Shown: piece by piece, positions 38,531-47,509 of the stretch
Layout of the letters: each line of letters begins with the position of its first letter
How positions within the stretch are numbered: position 1 is the stretch's first letter
Assembly: GCA_003260025.2 (NCBI GenBank)
Contig: QFZU02000082.1
Span: 1 to 58,608 of the forward strand
Direction of reading: 5' to 3'
Length of the DNA: 58,608 bases
Source: Microbispora triticiradicis
GTDB lineage: Bacteria; Actinomycetota; Actinomycetes; Streptosporangiales; Streptosporangiaceae
Made by a program: the position numbers and the translations under genes
Notes under the pieces: model-generated
What the model was told of the DNA's origin: nothing
The model's database searches: none
Seen by the model: the letters and a program-made list of their open reading frames with translations, nothing else

Positions 38531-40402
38531 ATGTATGACGTTGACATGACATCCCGGCCGAAGATCGCCCTCATGGACGTCGTATGGAGGACGTGCGGCG
38601 CCTCCCCCGGCTGCCCGGGCATCGCCCGCGAGCCGTACGGCCGGTGCCTGGCGCACCTGACCCCCGCCGAGACCGGCGCCGTCCTGCGGGACCTCGCGCC
38701 GGGCCAGGCGCTGGACCTGCGCGGCACCACCGTGGCGGAGGACCTGCTCGCCCACCTGCTGGACCGTCTTGAGCGCCGTGTCGGACGGGCCAGGTTCGAC
38801 CACGCGGTCTTCACCGGCCAGGCCCGGTTCGGCGAGGTCGCCTTCACCGGGGACGCGACCTTCGACCACGCCCGGTTCGACCGGCTCGCCTCCTTCTACG
38901 GCGCCAGATTCCTGCGCAACGTCTCCTTCCGCGCGGCCCGGTTCGCGCGTGAGCTGTCCCTGCACGACGCGCGGGTGCGCGGCCACGCCGCCTTCGACCA
39001 CGCCACGATCCGCGGCGACGCCCTGTTCGGCGCGGCGCGCTTCGGCGGCGACCTCCCCGCCGAGAGCACGCCCGGCGGCACGCCGTCCCCCGGCACCCCG
39101 CCCTTCCGGGCCGCACCGAACGTCTCGTCGGAGGGGACCCGGAACACCCCGCTCGCGGAGGCGCGGAACGTCTCGTTCCCAGGGGCGCGGAACGCCTCGT
39201 TCCACGGCGGACAGGACGTCTCGTTCGAGGGAACGCAGTTCCGCGGGTTCGCGGCGTTCGACGCGGCGGTGTTCGCGGGGGACGTCGTCTTCCGCGGCGC
39301 TCGGTTCCACCGGGCCGTCTCCTTCCGCGGCGCCGTCTGCGCGGCGACCGCCGCCTTCGAGGGAACGCGGTTCCAGGGCGCGGCCTACCTGGGCCCGATG
39401 CGGGTCGGGCGGCGGCTGTCCCTCGCGGGCGTGCGGGCCGGGGCGGCGCTGCACGTGGAGACCGGCGGGTGCCGCGTGATCCTCCGGACGGCGGACGTCG
39501 CCGGGCCGCTCGTCGCGCGGCTGTCCGACGCCGACCTCGACCTGCGGGGCGCCGTCCTCTCCGGGACGTCGGCGGTCACCCGGCGCGCCGGCCGGCTGCG
39601 GGTGACCTCGCTCGACGGTCTCGACGCCGCGGCGCTCACGCTCACGGGGACCGACCTGCGCGGGTGCGGTCTCGGCGGGCTGCGCCGCCCGGAACGCCTG
39701 CGGCTGCGGGAGTGCCTGTTCGCGGCGACGCCCGGTGGGATGCGGCTGCGGCTGGGCTGGCCGCCGGTCCGGTGGTGGAGCCGCCGCCGCGTCCTCGCGG
39801 ACGAGCACCTGTGGCGCGGCTGGGACGAGGCGGGGTTCGCCGGGTCTCCGGAATCCCCCGCCTCGCCCTTGCCACGGTCCCACGGATCAGCCCGGTCGCG
39901 GGCGTCCCGGCCGCAGGGAGCACCTCGGTCGCGGAAGCCCCCACAGGAGTCGCCGAGGTCGCCATGGGCGCCGGGATCGCCGGACGCCGCCCGGCTGGCC
40001 GTCCTGTACGAGCGGCTGCGGCCGGGCGTGGACGACGCCAGGACCTCCGCCGACTTCGCGTTCGGCGCCATGGACATGCGGCGGCTCGGCAGTTCCCGCG
40101 GCCGGGCCAGGCTGCTGCTCTCGCTCTACTGGCTCGCCTCCGGGTACGGCCTGCGGACGGGCCGCGCCCTGGGGTGGCTGACGCTGGTGACGGCCGTCGC
40201 CGCGGGCGCCGTCTGCTGGACGGCCGGAGCCCGTCCGGCACGGCCGCCGGTCGGCCAGCGCCCCCAGGTGGCGGTGGTCGGAGCGGTGATGCGGGGCGGG
40301 GTGCGGGCCGGAGTGCGGGGCGGGGTGCGCGCGGGGCTGCGGCCGGCGGCGACCGCCTCCCGCCCGGCCCACTCTCACGCCCTGCCCACCCGCGCGGGCT
40401 GA
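38531..40402 (+). CDS. Pentapeptide-repeat protein with N-terminal Cys/His motif and C-terminal membrane helix
   Basis: About 623 residues. The N-terminus has a possible zinc motif (C22, C28, C39, H42 in TCGASPGCPGIAREPYGRCLAH). Residues about 85-330 contain pentapeptide repeats of the FxxAxF type (ARFDHAVFTGQARFGEVAF and on), interrupted by an insertion at about 180-235 that includes PGGTPSPGTPPF and a second repeat family (ARNVSF, ARNASF, GQDVSF). After a spacer, helix GWLTLVTAVAAGAVCW is near 565. Pentapeptide repeats form a quadrilateral beta-helix; here they may bind a partner at the membrane. Start is uncertain: ATG 38531, 38546 or 38573 are in frame, none with a good site. Confidence 0.75.
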   Translation: MYDVDMTSRPKIALMDVVWRTCGASPGCPGIAREPYGRCLAHLTPAETGAVLRDLAPGQALDLRGTTVAEDLLAHLLDRLERRVGRARFDHAVFTGQARFGEVAFTGDATFDHARFDRLASFYGARFLRNVSFRAARFARELSLHDARVRGHAAFDHATIRGDALFGAARFGGDLPAESTPGGTPSPGTPPFRAAPNVSSEGTRNTPLAEARNVSFPGARNASFHGGQDVSFEGTQFRGFAAFDAAVFAGDVVFRGARFHRAVSFRGAVCAATAAFEGTRFQGAAYLGPMRVGRRLSLAGVRAGAALHVETGGCRVILRTADVAGPLVARLSDADLDLRGAVLSGTSAVTRRAGRLRVTSLDGLDAAALTLTGTDLRGCGLGGLRRPERLRLRECLFAATPGGMRLRLGWPPVRWWSRRRVLADEHLWRGWDEAGFAGSPESPASPLPRSHGSARSRASRPQGAPRSRKPPQESPRSPWAPGSPDAARLAVLYERLRPGVDDARTSADFAFGAMDMRRLGSSRGRARLLLSLYWLASGYGLRTGRALGWLTLVTAVAAGAVCWTAGARPARPPVGQRPQVAVVGAVMRGGVRAGVRGGVRAGLRPAATASRPAHSHALPTRAG

Positions 40403-40410
40403 GCACGGAG

Positions 40411-40441
40411 CCCTGAGCATCGAGAACGTCGATGCTCAGGG
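40411..40441 (+). terminator. Hairpin, 13-bp stem, after pentapeptide gene
   Basis: CCCTGAGCATCGA at 40411-40423 and its complement at 40429-40441 with a 5-base loop, eight bases past the stop codon. Insulates the amino-acid transporter operon from the upstream gene. Confidence 0.8.
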
Positions 40442-40520
40442 CCGCAAGCGTTCACGATCCTTACGAGCGTGACCTCCTGTCGCCAGCATAAGCTCAATCG
40501 TTCGCGAAACAGGAGGTTCC

Positions 40521-41405
40521 ATGACAAAGCGCCTATCTGTGGCCATAGTCGGCGCGCTGGTCGTGTCGGCGCTCGCCGGCGGCTGCGGGCGTTCGTCGTC
40601 GGAGACCGCCGCGGGCGACAACGCGGCGGCGACGGCGAACAAGACCGCCAAGGACCTGGTCCCGGAGGACGTGCGCAAGACCGGCACACTGCGGGTCGCC
40701 ACCTCCGAGGGCTACCCGCCGATGGAGATGTACAAGAAGGGCACCCAGGAGCTCACCGGGGTCGACCCCGACCTCGGCGCGGCCATCGCGGCCAAGCTGG
40801 GGCTGAAGTTCTCGATCACCAACGCCGCCTTCGACGGGCTCATCCCGGGCCTGCAGGGCGGGCGCTGGGACATCGTGATGTCCTCGATGAGCGACACCGA
40901 GGAGCGGCGCGCGGCGGTCGACTTCGTCGACTACTTCAACGCCGGCGGCGCGATCATGGTCAAGAAGGGCAACCCCGAGGGGATCAAGACCCTCGACGAC
41001 CTGTGCGGCCGCACGGTCGTGCTGGCCAAGGGCAGCTCCAACCTCGCCATCGGCGAGAAGCAGAACGAGAAGTGCGCCACCAAGATGAAGATCATGCAGA
41101 GCGAGGACGCGCCCACCGGCCTGCTCTCGATCGACTCCGGGCGCGCCACCGCGACCATCGTGGACTACCCCGTCGCCGTCATGTACGCCAAGGACACCGG
41201 CAAGTACGACGTGCTGTCCGAGCAGTACGACGCCGGGCCGTGGGGCATCGCCGTCGACAAGCGGAAGAGCGCGCTGCGCGACGCCGTCGCCAAGGCGATG
41301 GAGGAGCTTCAGGCCGACGGCGGCTACAAGGCCGTGCTGGACTCCTACGGCGTGACGGCCAACGCCGTCGACGGCGTGCTGGTCAACACCCAGCCGTGGA
41401 AGTGA
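40521..41405 (+). CDS. Amino acid ABC transporter substrate-binding lipoprotein (family 3)
   Basis: A 294-residue extracellular solute-binding protein. Lipoprotein signal with lipobox LAGGC at about 18-22 (Cys22). Family 3 marks: [16 protein letters not shown], then [33 protein letters not shown] and the GSSNLAIG loop. Polar amino acids or related opines are usual ligands. ATG 40521 with AGGAGG six bases upstream. First gene of a transporter operon. Confidence 0.92.
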   Translation: MTKRLSVAIVGALVVSALAGGCGRSSSETAAGDNAAATANKTAKDLVPEDVRKTGTLRVATSEGYPPMEMYKKGTQELTGVDPDLGAAIAAKLGLKFSITNAAFDGLIPGLQGGRWDIVMSSMSDTEERRAAVDFVDYFNAGGAIMVKKGNPEGIKTLDDLCGRTVVLAKGSSNLAIGEKQNEKCATKMKIMQSEDAPTGLLSIDSGRATATIVDYPVAVMYAKDTGKYDVLSEQYDAGPWGIAVDKRKSALRDAVAKAMEELQADGGYKAVLDSYGVTANAVDGVLVNTQPWK

Positions 41406-42313
41406 CCCAGGAGAAGGCGCCCGCCGCCGAACTGCCGATCGACGCCGTGCGCCCCGCGCGGCCCGGCCGGTGGCTCGGCGCGGCGGCCGCCCTGCTCTTC
41501 CTCGTGTGGCTGGCCTTCACGGTCATCGTCAACGAGAACCTGCACTGGGACGTCATCGTCGCCTACCTGGCCGACGGCAGGATCCTCGGCGGCCTGTGGG
41601 TGACCATCCAGCTCACCGTGCTGTCCATGGCCATCGGTCTGGCGCTGGGCGTGCTCGCCGCCGTCATGCAGCTGTCGGACAACCCCGTGCTGCGCGGCAC
41701 CTCCGCGCTCTACACGTGGTTCTTCCGCGGCACGCCGCTGCTGGTGCAGCTGATCTTCTGGTTCAACATCGGGCTGGTCTTCCCCACCTTCGCGATCGGC
41801 GTCCCGTTCGGCGGGCCCAAGCTGATCGAGTGGCAGGCGAACGAGATCATCACGCCGTTCACCGCGGCGCTGCTCGGCCTGGCGATCAACGAGGGCGCGT
41901 ACATGGCGGAGATCGTCCGCGCCGGCATCCGCTCCGTGGACCCGGGCCAGCGGGAGGCCGCCGAGTCGCTCGGCATGTCGCACCGGCAGGTGCTGCGCCG
42001 TGTGGTGCTGCCGCAGGCCATGCGGGTGATCATCCCGCCGACCGGCAACCAGTTCATCTCCATGCTGAAGACCACGTCGATGGTCTCGGTCATCGCCGGG
42101 GCCGAGCTGCTCACCGTGGCGCAGCGCATCTACCTCGGCAACTTCGAGGTCATCGCGATGCTCGTCGTCGCGTCGATCTGGTACGTCGTGCTCACCACGA
42201 TCGCGAGCGTCGGGCAGCACTTCGTGGAGAAGCGGTTCGAACGCGGCCATGTGCGGCTGTCCTCCCGCGTACGCCGCAACCTGCGGCCTCTGACGTCCAA
42301 GGAGCCCTCGTGA
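41402..42313 (+). CDS. Amino acid ABC transporter permease (HisM/GlnP type)
   Basis: A 303-residue membrane subunit. An N-terminal helix ([19 protein letters not shown]) precedes the five-helix permease core with [20 protein letters not shown], the conserved [34 protein letters not shown] and the EAA loop [20 protein letters not shown]. It is a single permease gene, so a homodimer is likely. GTG 41402 overlaps the binding-protein stop; GTG 41396 is an alternative. Confidence 0.92.
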   Translation: MTQEKAPAAELPIDAVRPARPGRWLGAAAALLFLVWLAFTVIVNENLHWDVIVAYLADGRILGGLWVTIQLTVLSMAIGLALGVLAAVMQLSDNPVLRGTSALYTWFFRGTPLLVQLIFWFNIGLVFPTFAIGVPFGGPKLIEWQANEIITPFTAALLGLAINEGAYMAEIVRAGIRSVDPGQREAAESLGMSHRQVLRRVVLPQAMRVIIPPTGNQFISMLKTTSMVSVIAGAELLTVAQRIYLGNFEVIAMLVVASIWYVVLTTIASVGQHFVEKRFERGHVRLSSRVRRNLRPLTSKEPS

Positions 42314-43119
42314 GCGCCCCCGCTCAGCCACCCGGCCGGCCACACGGTCAGCCGTCCGGCCTGCCGATGGTGCGGATCCGCGCCGTGCGCAAGCGGTTCG
42401 GCCCGCTGGAGGTGCTCAAGGGCATCGACCTCGACGTCCCCGCCGGCTCGGTGGTGTGCGTGGTCGGGCCGTCCGGGTCGGGCAAGTCGACGCTGCTGCG
42501 CTGCGTCAACCGCCTGGAGACGATCGACTCCGGCCGCATCTGGGTGAACGGCGAGCTGATGGGCTACGCCGAGCGCGGCGGGCGGCTGCACGCGCTGCGC
42601 CCGGCCGAGCTGTCCCGCCAGCAGCGCGGCATCGGCATGGTGTTCCAGCGGTTCCACCTGTTCCCGCACCGCACCGCGATCGAGAACGTCATGGAGGGGC
42701 CGGTCACCGTGCTCCGCACGCCCGCCGCCCAGGCCCGGCGGCAGGCGGCGGAGCTGCTGGAGCGGGTCGGCCTGGCCGACCGCGCGCACCACTACCCCGC
42801 GCAGTTGTCCGGCGGGCAGCAGCAGCGGGTGGCCATCGCCCGCAGCCTGGCCATGCGGCCCAGCCTGATGCTGTTCGACGAGCCGACCAGCGCGCTCGAC
42901 CCCGAGCTCGTGCAGGAGGTGCTCGCCGTCATGCGGGACCTCGCGGCGAGCGGCATGACGATGATGGTCGTCACCCACGAGATGAGCTTCGCCCGCGAGG
43001 TCGGCGACCAGCTCGTCTTCATGGACGACGGCGTCGTCGTAGAGCGGGGCGACCCCCGCGAGGTGCTCGCGGCGCCCCGGCACGACCGGCTGCGCGCCTT
43101 CCTGGGACAGGTCCTGTGA
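42310..43119 (+). CDS. Amino acid ABC transporter ATP-binding protein
   Basis: A 269-residue ATPase of the GlnQ/HisP type, starting at a GTGA overlap. Walker A GPSGSGKS, signature SGGQQQR, Walker [12 protein letters not shown] and switch [11 protein letters not shown] are intact. The first 20 residues are a Pro/Gly-rich addition. Insertion [19 protein letters not shown] before the Q-loop is longer than in GlnQ but common in glutamate/aspartate-type homologues of actinomycetes. Confidence 0.93.
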   Translation: MSAPAQPPGRPHGQPSGLPMVRIRAVRKRFGPLEVLKGIDLDVPAGSVVCVVGPSGSGKSTLLRCVNRLETIDSGRIWVNGELMGYAERGGRLHALRPAELSRQQRGIGMVFQRFHLFPHRTAIENVMEGPVTVLRTPAAQARRQAAELLERVGLADRAHHYPAQLSGGQQQRVAIARSLAMRPSLMLFDEPTSALDPELVQEVLAVMRDLAASGMTMMVVTHEMSFAREVGDQLVFMDDGVVVERGDPREVLAAPRHDRLRAFLGQVL

Positions 43120-43225
43120 ACCCGGGCGCGGCCGCTCGTACGGGACGGCCGGGCGGGCGGCGTCTCGCGGCCCCGGAGATCTCGGGGACAGTGACGGGGA
43201 CGGATCGGGTGACGAGGAGGCTTCC

Positions 43226-44926
43226 GTGACGGGGGCGGGGACCCGCTTCGACCTTCTCGTCCGGGGCGGGCTGGTGGTCGACGGCACCGGCCGCCCGGCC
43301 CGGCCCGCCGACGTCGGGGTCTCCGGCGGGCGGCTGACCGTGCTGCCCCCCGGCTCGTCGTCCGGCTCGTCGTCCGGCCCGGGGTCCGGGTCGTCGCCGG
43401 GCTCGGCGGCCGACGCCGCCGAGGTGCTCGACGCGCGCGGGCGGGTCGTCTCCCCCGGGTTCGTCGACGTCCACACGCACTCCGACGGCGTGGCCCTGCT
43501 CGGCGACGGCGACGGGTCAGGAAACGGATCAGGAAACGGGTCCGGCGACGGCTCCGGCCGCGAGCTGGTGCGGGCCTCGGTGCTGCAGGGGGTCACCACC
43601 GAGATCTGCGGCAACTGCGGGTCGAGCCTGTTCCCGGCCCTGCCGGAGCGGCTGGCCGCCATGCGGGCGGAGACCCGGATCACCTTCGGCGGCGACGTCG
43701 GCGCGTACGCCGACTTCGCGGGCTTCGCCGCCGCGCACGCCGGGGTGCCCCGGGCCAACCACCTGGCCTCGCTCGTCGGCCACGGCACGCTCCGGGCGGG
43801 TGTGCTCGGCCCCGTGGACCGGCCGGCCCGGCCCGACGAGCTGCGCGCGATGTGCGCGCTGCTCGACGCGTCCCTGGCGCAGGGCGCCGCCGGCCTCTCC
43901 ACCGGCCTCATCTACACCCCCGGCTCCTACGCGGGCACCGCCGAGGTGGTGGCGCTGGCGGAGGTGGCCGCCCGGCACGGCAAGCCGTACGTGACCCACC
44001 TGCGCGACGAGATGTCGCGGGTGGAGGAGGCGCTGGAGGAGGCCGTCGAGATCTCCCGGCGCAGCGGCGCGGCGCTGCACGTGTCGCACCACAAGACCGC
44101 CGGGCGGTACGCCTGGGGCCGAACCGAGCGCACCCTGCCGCGCCTCGCGGAGCTGCGCGCGGGCGGCATGGACGTCACCTGCGACGTCTACCCCTACACG
44201 GCGGGCAGCACGGCGCTGGCCGCGATGCTGCCGCCGTGGGCGAACGACGGCGGGCTGCGCGCCCTGACCGCGAGGCTCGGCGACCCCGCCCAGCGGGACC
44301 GGATGCGCCGGGCCATCGCCGAGGGCGTGCCCGGCTGGGAGAACACGGTCGGCAACGGCGGCTGGGACCGGATCTCGGTGGCCTGCGCGCCCCGCCATCC
44401 GCGGGCCGAGGGCGCGACGATCGCCGACCTCGCCGCCGCCGCGGGCGCCGATCCCCTCGACGTGGCCGCCGACCTGCTGGTCGCCGAGGGCGGCGAGGTG
44501 ACGATCATCAGTCATTCCATGATCGAGGAGGACGTGCGGCGGGTGCTGGCCGCGCCGTACGCGATGATCGGTTCCGACGGCGTGCCGAAGCCGGGCGGGC
44601 GCCCGCATCCGCGCTGGGCCGGGACCTTCCCCCGGGTGCTCGGCAGATACGTACGCGAGCTCGGGCTGCTCGGCCTGGAGGAGGCGGTGCACAAGATGAC
44701 CGGGATGGCGGCGGCGCGCTTCGGGCTGACCGGGCGGGGCGTGATCCGCGACGGCGCGCACGCCGACCTGGTGGTGTTCGATCCGGCGGCGGTGGCCGAC
44801 CGGGCCACCTTCACCGAGCCGCTGCTGCCGCCCGCGGGCGTCGACGCGGTGGTGGTCGGCGGCGCGGTCGTGGTGCGTGACGGCGAGGAGACGGGCGCCC
44901 GCCCGGGACGGGTGCTGGCCCTGTGA
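43226..44926 (+). CDS. D-aminoacylase (N-acyl-D-amino-acid deacylase) family amidohydrolase
   Basis: A 566-residue metal-dependent amidohydrolase. DVHTHSD (H83, H85) is the first metal motif, followed by GVTTEICGNCG with the Cys metal ligand, then VSHHKTAG and later MIGSDGVP with the catalytic Asp. The composition is close to N-acyl-D-glutamate/aspartate deacylases. Two low-complexity inserts, GSSSGSSSGPGSGSSPG (about 43-60) and GDGDGSGNGSGNGSGDGSG (about 93-111), flank the active-site motif and are unusual. GAGGAGG precedes GTG 43226. It lies just after the amino-acid ABC transporter and overlaps the next gene. Confidence 0.9.
   Translation: MTGAGTRFDLLVRGGLVVDGTGRPARPADVGVSGGRLTVLPPGSSSGSSSGPGSGSSPGSAADAAEVLDARGRVVSPGFVDVHTHSDGVALLGDGDGSGNGSGNGSGDGSGRELVRASVLQGVTTEICGNCGSSLFPALPERLAAMRAETRITFGGDVGAYADFAGFAAAHAGVPRANHLASLVGHGTLRAGVLGPVDRPARPDELRAMCALLDASLAQGAAGLSTGLIYTPGSYAGTAEVVALAEVAARHGKPYVTHLRDEMSRVEEALEEAVEISRRSGAALHVSHHKTAGRYAWGRTERTLPRLAELRAGGMDVTCDVYPYTAGSTALAAMLPPWANDGGLRALTARLGDPAQRDRMRRAIAEGVPGWENTVGNGGWDRISVACAPRHPRAEGATIADLAAAAGADPLDVAADLLVAEGGEVTIISHSMIEEDVRRVLAAPYAMIGSDGVPKPGGRPHPRWAGTFPRVLGRYVRELGLLGLEEAVHKMTGMAAARFGLTGRGVIRDGAHADLVVFDPAAVADRATFTEPLLPPAGVDAVVVGGAVVVRDGEETGARPGRVLAL
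43502..43559 (+). repeat. In-frame GSGN/GDGS coding repeat in the D-aminoacylase
   Basis: 12-base units of GGATCAGGAAAC type code a Gly/Ser/Asn/Asp stretch directly after the first metal motif. An earlier Ser/Gly stretch (GGCTCGTCGTCC twice) is at 43351-43374. Confidence 0.75.
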
Positions 44927-45837
44927 ACACCGGAGACGCGGGGGACGTGGTGAGCGCCGGAGACGCGGTGAACGCCGGGGACGGGGGCGGGCTCCCCCGC
45001 GACGCCGGGCCGGGGGATGTCTCCGGCGCCGCGCGCGGCTCGCTGGCGGAGCTGGCGGCGTCCTGCCCCGGCACGCTGGCCGTGTGCGTGCCCGGCCTGC
45101 TCGGGGTGAACGAGGACGTGGTGCTGCCGCTCGCCAGCACGGGCAAGGTGCTGCTGCTCGCCGCGCTCGCGCGGGACGTCGCGTCCGGCGCGCTCGATCC
45201 GGCCGAGCCGGTCGCGCTGCTCGACGAGGACTACGCGGGGGGCTCGGGCCTGCTCACCGAGCTGTCGGCCCGTCGCTGGACCATCGGCGACCTCGCCGTG
45301 CTGACGGCGTCCGTCAGCGACAACACGGCGACGAACGCGCTGCTGCGGCGGCTCGGGCTCGCCCGGGTGGACGCCGCGGCCGGCGCGCTCGGGCTGGCCG
45401 GGACACGCGTCCACGACAGGATCCGGGAACCGCGGCTGCCCGCGCACCCGCCCGCGTTCGCCACCGGGACGGCCCGCGACCTCGCCGGCCTCATGCGGTC
45501 CGTGGCGTACGGCCGCGAGCCGTGGCAGCGGCTGCTGCTCGGCTGGATGGCGTGCAACACCGACCGCGGCCTGGTCCCGGCGCTGCTCCCGCACGAGCCG
45601 GAGGACCGCGAACCGCCGCGGGACCTGCCGTACGCCGCCGGGGTGTGGGTGGCGAACAAGACCGGCACGGACGCCGGGACGCGGGCCGACGTCGGCGTGA
45701 TCGCGGCGGCCAGGTGGGAGGGTTACGCGGTGCTCGCGCACGGGCCGGAAGGCTCCGAGCAGGCCCTCGTGCGGGCCGTGCGGCAGGCGGGCGTCGCCGT
45801 CGCCGCCACCGTGACGGGCGCCGCCGCTCGGGCGTGA
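44923..45837 (+). CDS. Class A beta-lactamase-fold serine hydrolase
   Basis: A 304-residue serine hydrolase. Catalytic motifs of the class A beta-lactamase/PBP fold are intact: STGK (Ser72, Lys75), SDN (132-134) and KTG (246-248); the Glu166-equivalent may be Glu169 in IREPRLP. No signal peptide, so likely cytoplasmic, which argues against a role in antibiotic resistance. The first 40 residues are a Gly/Asp/Ala-rich repeat. Gene order (amino-acid transporter, D-aminoacylase, this) suggests hydrolysis of D-amino-acid-containing amides. GTGA overlap with the D-aminoacylase. Confidence 0.82.
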   Translation: MNTGDAGDVVSAGDAVNAGDGGGLPRDAGPGDVSGAARGSLAELAASCPGTLAVCVPGLLGVNEDVVLPLASTGKVLLLAALARDVASGALDPAEPVALLDEDYAGGSGLLTELSARRWTIGDLAVLTASVSDNTATNALLRRLGLARVDAAAGALGLAGTRVHDRIREPRLPAHPPAFATGTARDLAGLMRSVAYGREPWQRLLLGWMACNTDRGLVPALLPHEPEDREPPRDLPYAAGVWVANKTGTDAGTRADVGVIAAARWEGYAVLAHGPEGSEQALVRAVRQAGVAVAATVTGAAARA

Positions 45838-45868
45838 CCAGCGCGGACGCGGCCCGATACTGGGTGGC

Positions 45869-47026
45869 ATGCTCAGCAGCCACCGCCTCAGGGTGCTCCT
45901 GGAGGTCTTCAGGACCGGGAGCATCGCCGGAGCCGCCAAGACCCTGCGGCTGTCGCCGTCCGCCGTCTCGCACCAGCTCGCCCGGCTGGAGGAGGAGGCG
46001 GGGGTCGGGCTGGTGGAGCGGGCCGCGCACAGCCTTCGGCTGACCGCCGCCGGCCGCCGCCTCGCCGGGCGGGCCCAGGAGGTGCTCGACCTCATCGAGT
46101 CCGCCGAGAAGGACCTGCTCGCGCAGGCGCGGGCGGACGCCGGGCAGCTCCGGATCGGGTTCTTCGCCTCGGCGGGCTACCGGCTGCTGCCGATGGCGCT
46201 GTCGTCGTTCACGGCCCGCCACCCCGGCGTCGATCTCGACCTGGTGCTCGGGCAGCCGCACGAGCTGCTGGCCGACGTGGAGCGTGGTGAACTCGACGTG
46301 CTGGTCGTGTTCGAGCACGCGCTCGATCCGTGGAAGGCGCCGAAGGGCGTGGAGGTCGTCCACCTCTTCGACGAGCCGCAACTCCTGGTGATGCCGCTCG
46401 GCCATCCCGCCGGGCACCGGCCCCGCGTACGGCTGGCCGACCTGGCCGACGATCCGTGGATCACCACGTTCGGCACCGAGACCCCGGTGTCGGTGCTGGA
46501 GCGGGCCAGCGCCCTGGAGGGCTTCACCCCCGCGATCCGCTGCCGCAGCGACCACTACGAGGTGACGCTCGGCCTGGTGCGGGCCGGGCTGGGGGTGGCC
46601 CTCGTGCCGAGCCTCGGCGTGCAGGGCGCGGCGGGCGTCCAGGTCTGCCAGGTGGAGGGCCCCCGGCTCTACCGCCGGGTCGGCGCCGCCATCCGGCCGA
46701 CCAACCCCAATCCCGCCCTGCGCGCCTTCGTCGGCTATCTCAGGGACGCGTCGGCCCGCCTCAGCGTGACGCTCCGTCAGGGCGCGACCGAGCGGCCCGC
46801 CGCGCGGGGCGGCGGGCCGCCGGACGGCCGGTCACCAGTTGCCGAGCCGGTGCCCGCTCCGCTCGCCCCGCTCGTGCCGGCGGTACACCTGCGCCATGCC
46901 CAGCGCGGCGGCGCCGAGCGCGAAGATCACGATGCCGGTCACGACGTTGTTCCAGACGGTGCTGGTGGTGGCCTCGCCTCCGCCGCGCACCACCCAGGGC
47001 GAGACCAGCGCCCAGACGCCGAGTAG
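45869..47026 (+). CDS. LysR family transcriptional regulator with C-terminal extension
   Basis: A 385-codon frame. Residues 1-65 are the LysR helix-turn-helix (LLEVFRTGSIAGAAKTLRLSPSAVSHQLARLEEE), and 90-295 the periplasmic-binding-like effector domain ending in FVGYLRDAS. LysR proteins usually end near residue 300. The last 85 codons read antisense through the convergent SPW gene (46832-47299) and look like chance coding. So the natural end may be lost or read-through, or a late frameshift is present. It probably regulates the upstream amino-acid/D-aminoacylase genes, though LysR genes are more often divergent from their targets. Confidence 0.85.
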   Translation: MLSSHRLRVLLEVFRTGSIAGAAKTLRLSPSAVSHQLARLEEEAGVGLVERAAHSLRLTAAGRRLAGRAQEVLDLIESAEKDLLAQARADAGQLRIGFFASAGYRLLPMALSSFTARHPGVDLDLVLGQPHELLADVERGELDVLVVFEHALDPWKAPKGVEVVHLFDEPQLLVMPLGHPAGHRPRVRLADLADDPWITTFGTETPVSVLERASALEGFTPAIRCRSDHYEVTLGLVRAGLGVALVPSLGVQGAAGVQVCQVEGPRLYRRVGAAIRPTNPNPALRAFVGYLRDASARLSVTLRQGATERPAARGGGPPDGRSPVAEPVPAPLAPLVPAVHLRHAQRGGAEREDHDAGHDVVPDGAGGGLASAAHHPGRDQRPDAE

Positions 47027-47299
47027 CGGGATCAGCCACCCCATGCCGTAGGTGCGTCCGAAGGCGGACGCGAGCCCGAGGGCCAGGGCACTGACCACGA
47101 GGCCCGTGATCAGGTTGCTGATGGTCAGCCCGGGGAAGCGAAAGAACCCGACTATCCAGGGCGAGAGCGCCAGATAGAGACCCGCCAGGAAGGAGAGCCC
47201 TTCCAGTACCTGAGCGGGGGCCGTCGAACCCGCCCGGTCGTAGGTCTGACGCAGTTCGGCGATGTCGGGGTGACGCTCGATGCCGGTAGGTCCAACCAT
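46832..47299 (-). CDS. SPW repeat membrane protein, second copy
   Basis: A 155-residue paralogue of the SPW protein at 12760-13215. It shares GxxHPDIxxxRxxYDRA, LSPWIVGF and VSPWVVRGG, here with two good SPW motifs. Four helices. ATG 47299 is taken with AAAGG upstream; the longer frame to 47353 adds 18 residues. 195 bases of its end overlap the LysR open frame on the other strand. Confidence 0.85.
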   Translation of the reverse strand: MVGPTGIERHPDIAELRQTYDRAGSTAPAQVLEGLSFLAGLYLALSPWIVGFFRFPGLTISNLITGLVVSALALGLASAFGRTYGMGWLIPLLGVWALVSPWVVRGGGEATTSTVWNNVVTGIVIFALGAAALGMAQVYRRHERGERSGHRLGNW

Positions 47300-47509
47300 G
47301 ACTGGTCCCGCCTTTCCTGCTGGTTGCGTTTGCGCGGACGGCCATACCCGCACAAATCCAGCAATTCTCTACTTTGCGTAATATCTCGCTTATTAATCGG
47401 TTTTGCGGGATAAATTGCCTTCAGAGCATTCATTGGGAGATAGCGGTATGTGCGGCCGGGGAGGGTACCGATGAGGTCCGGCTGAGGGGGCGGCGACGCG
47501 GAGGGGGAC

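Noticed and set aside
44923-45837. Beta-lactamase-fold gene as an antibiotic-resistance determinant
   Set aside because: No signal peptide, and the neighbours suggest amino-acid-derivative metabolism. Resistance would need enzymatic proof.
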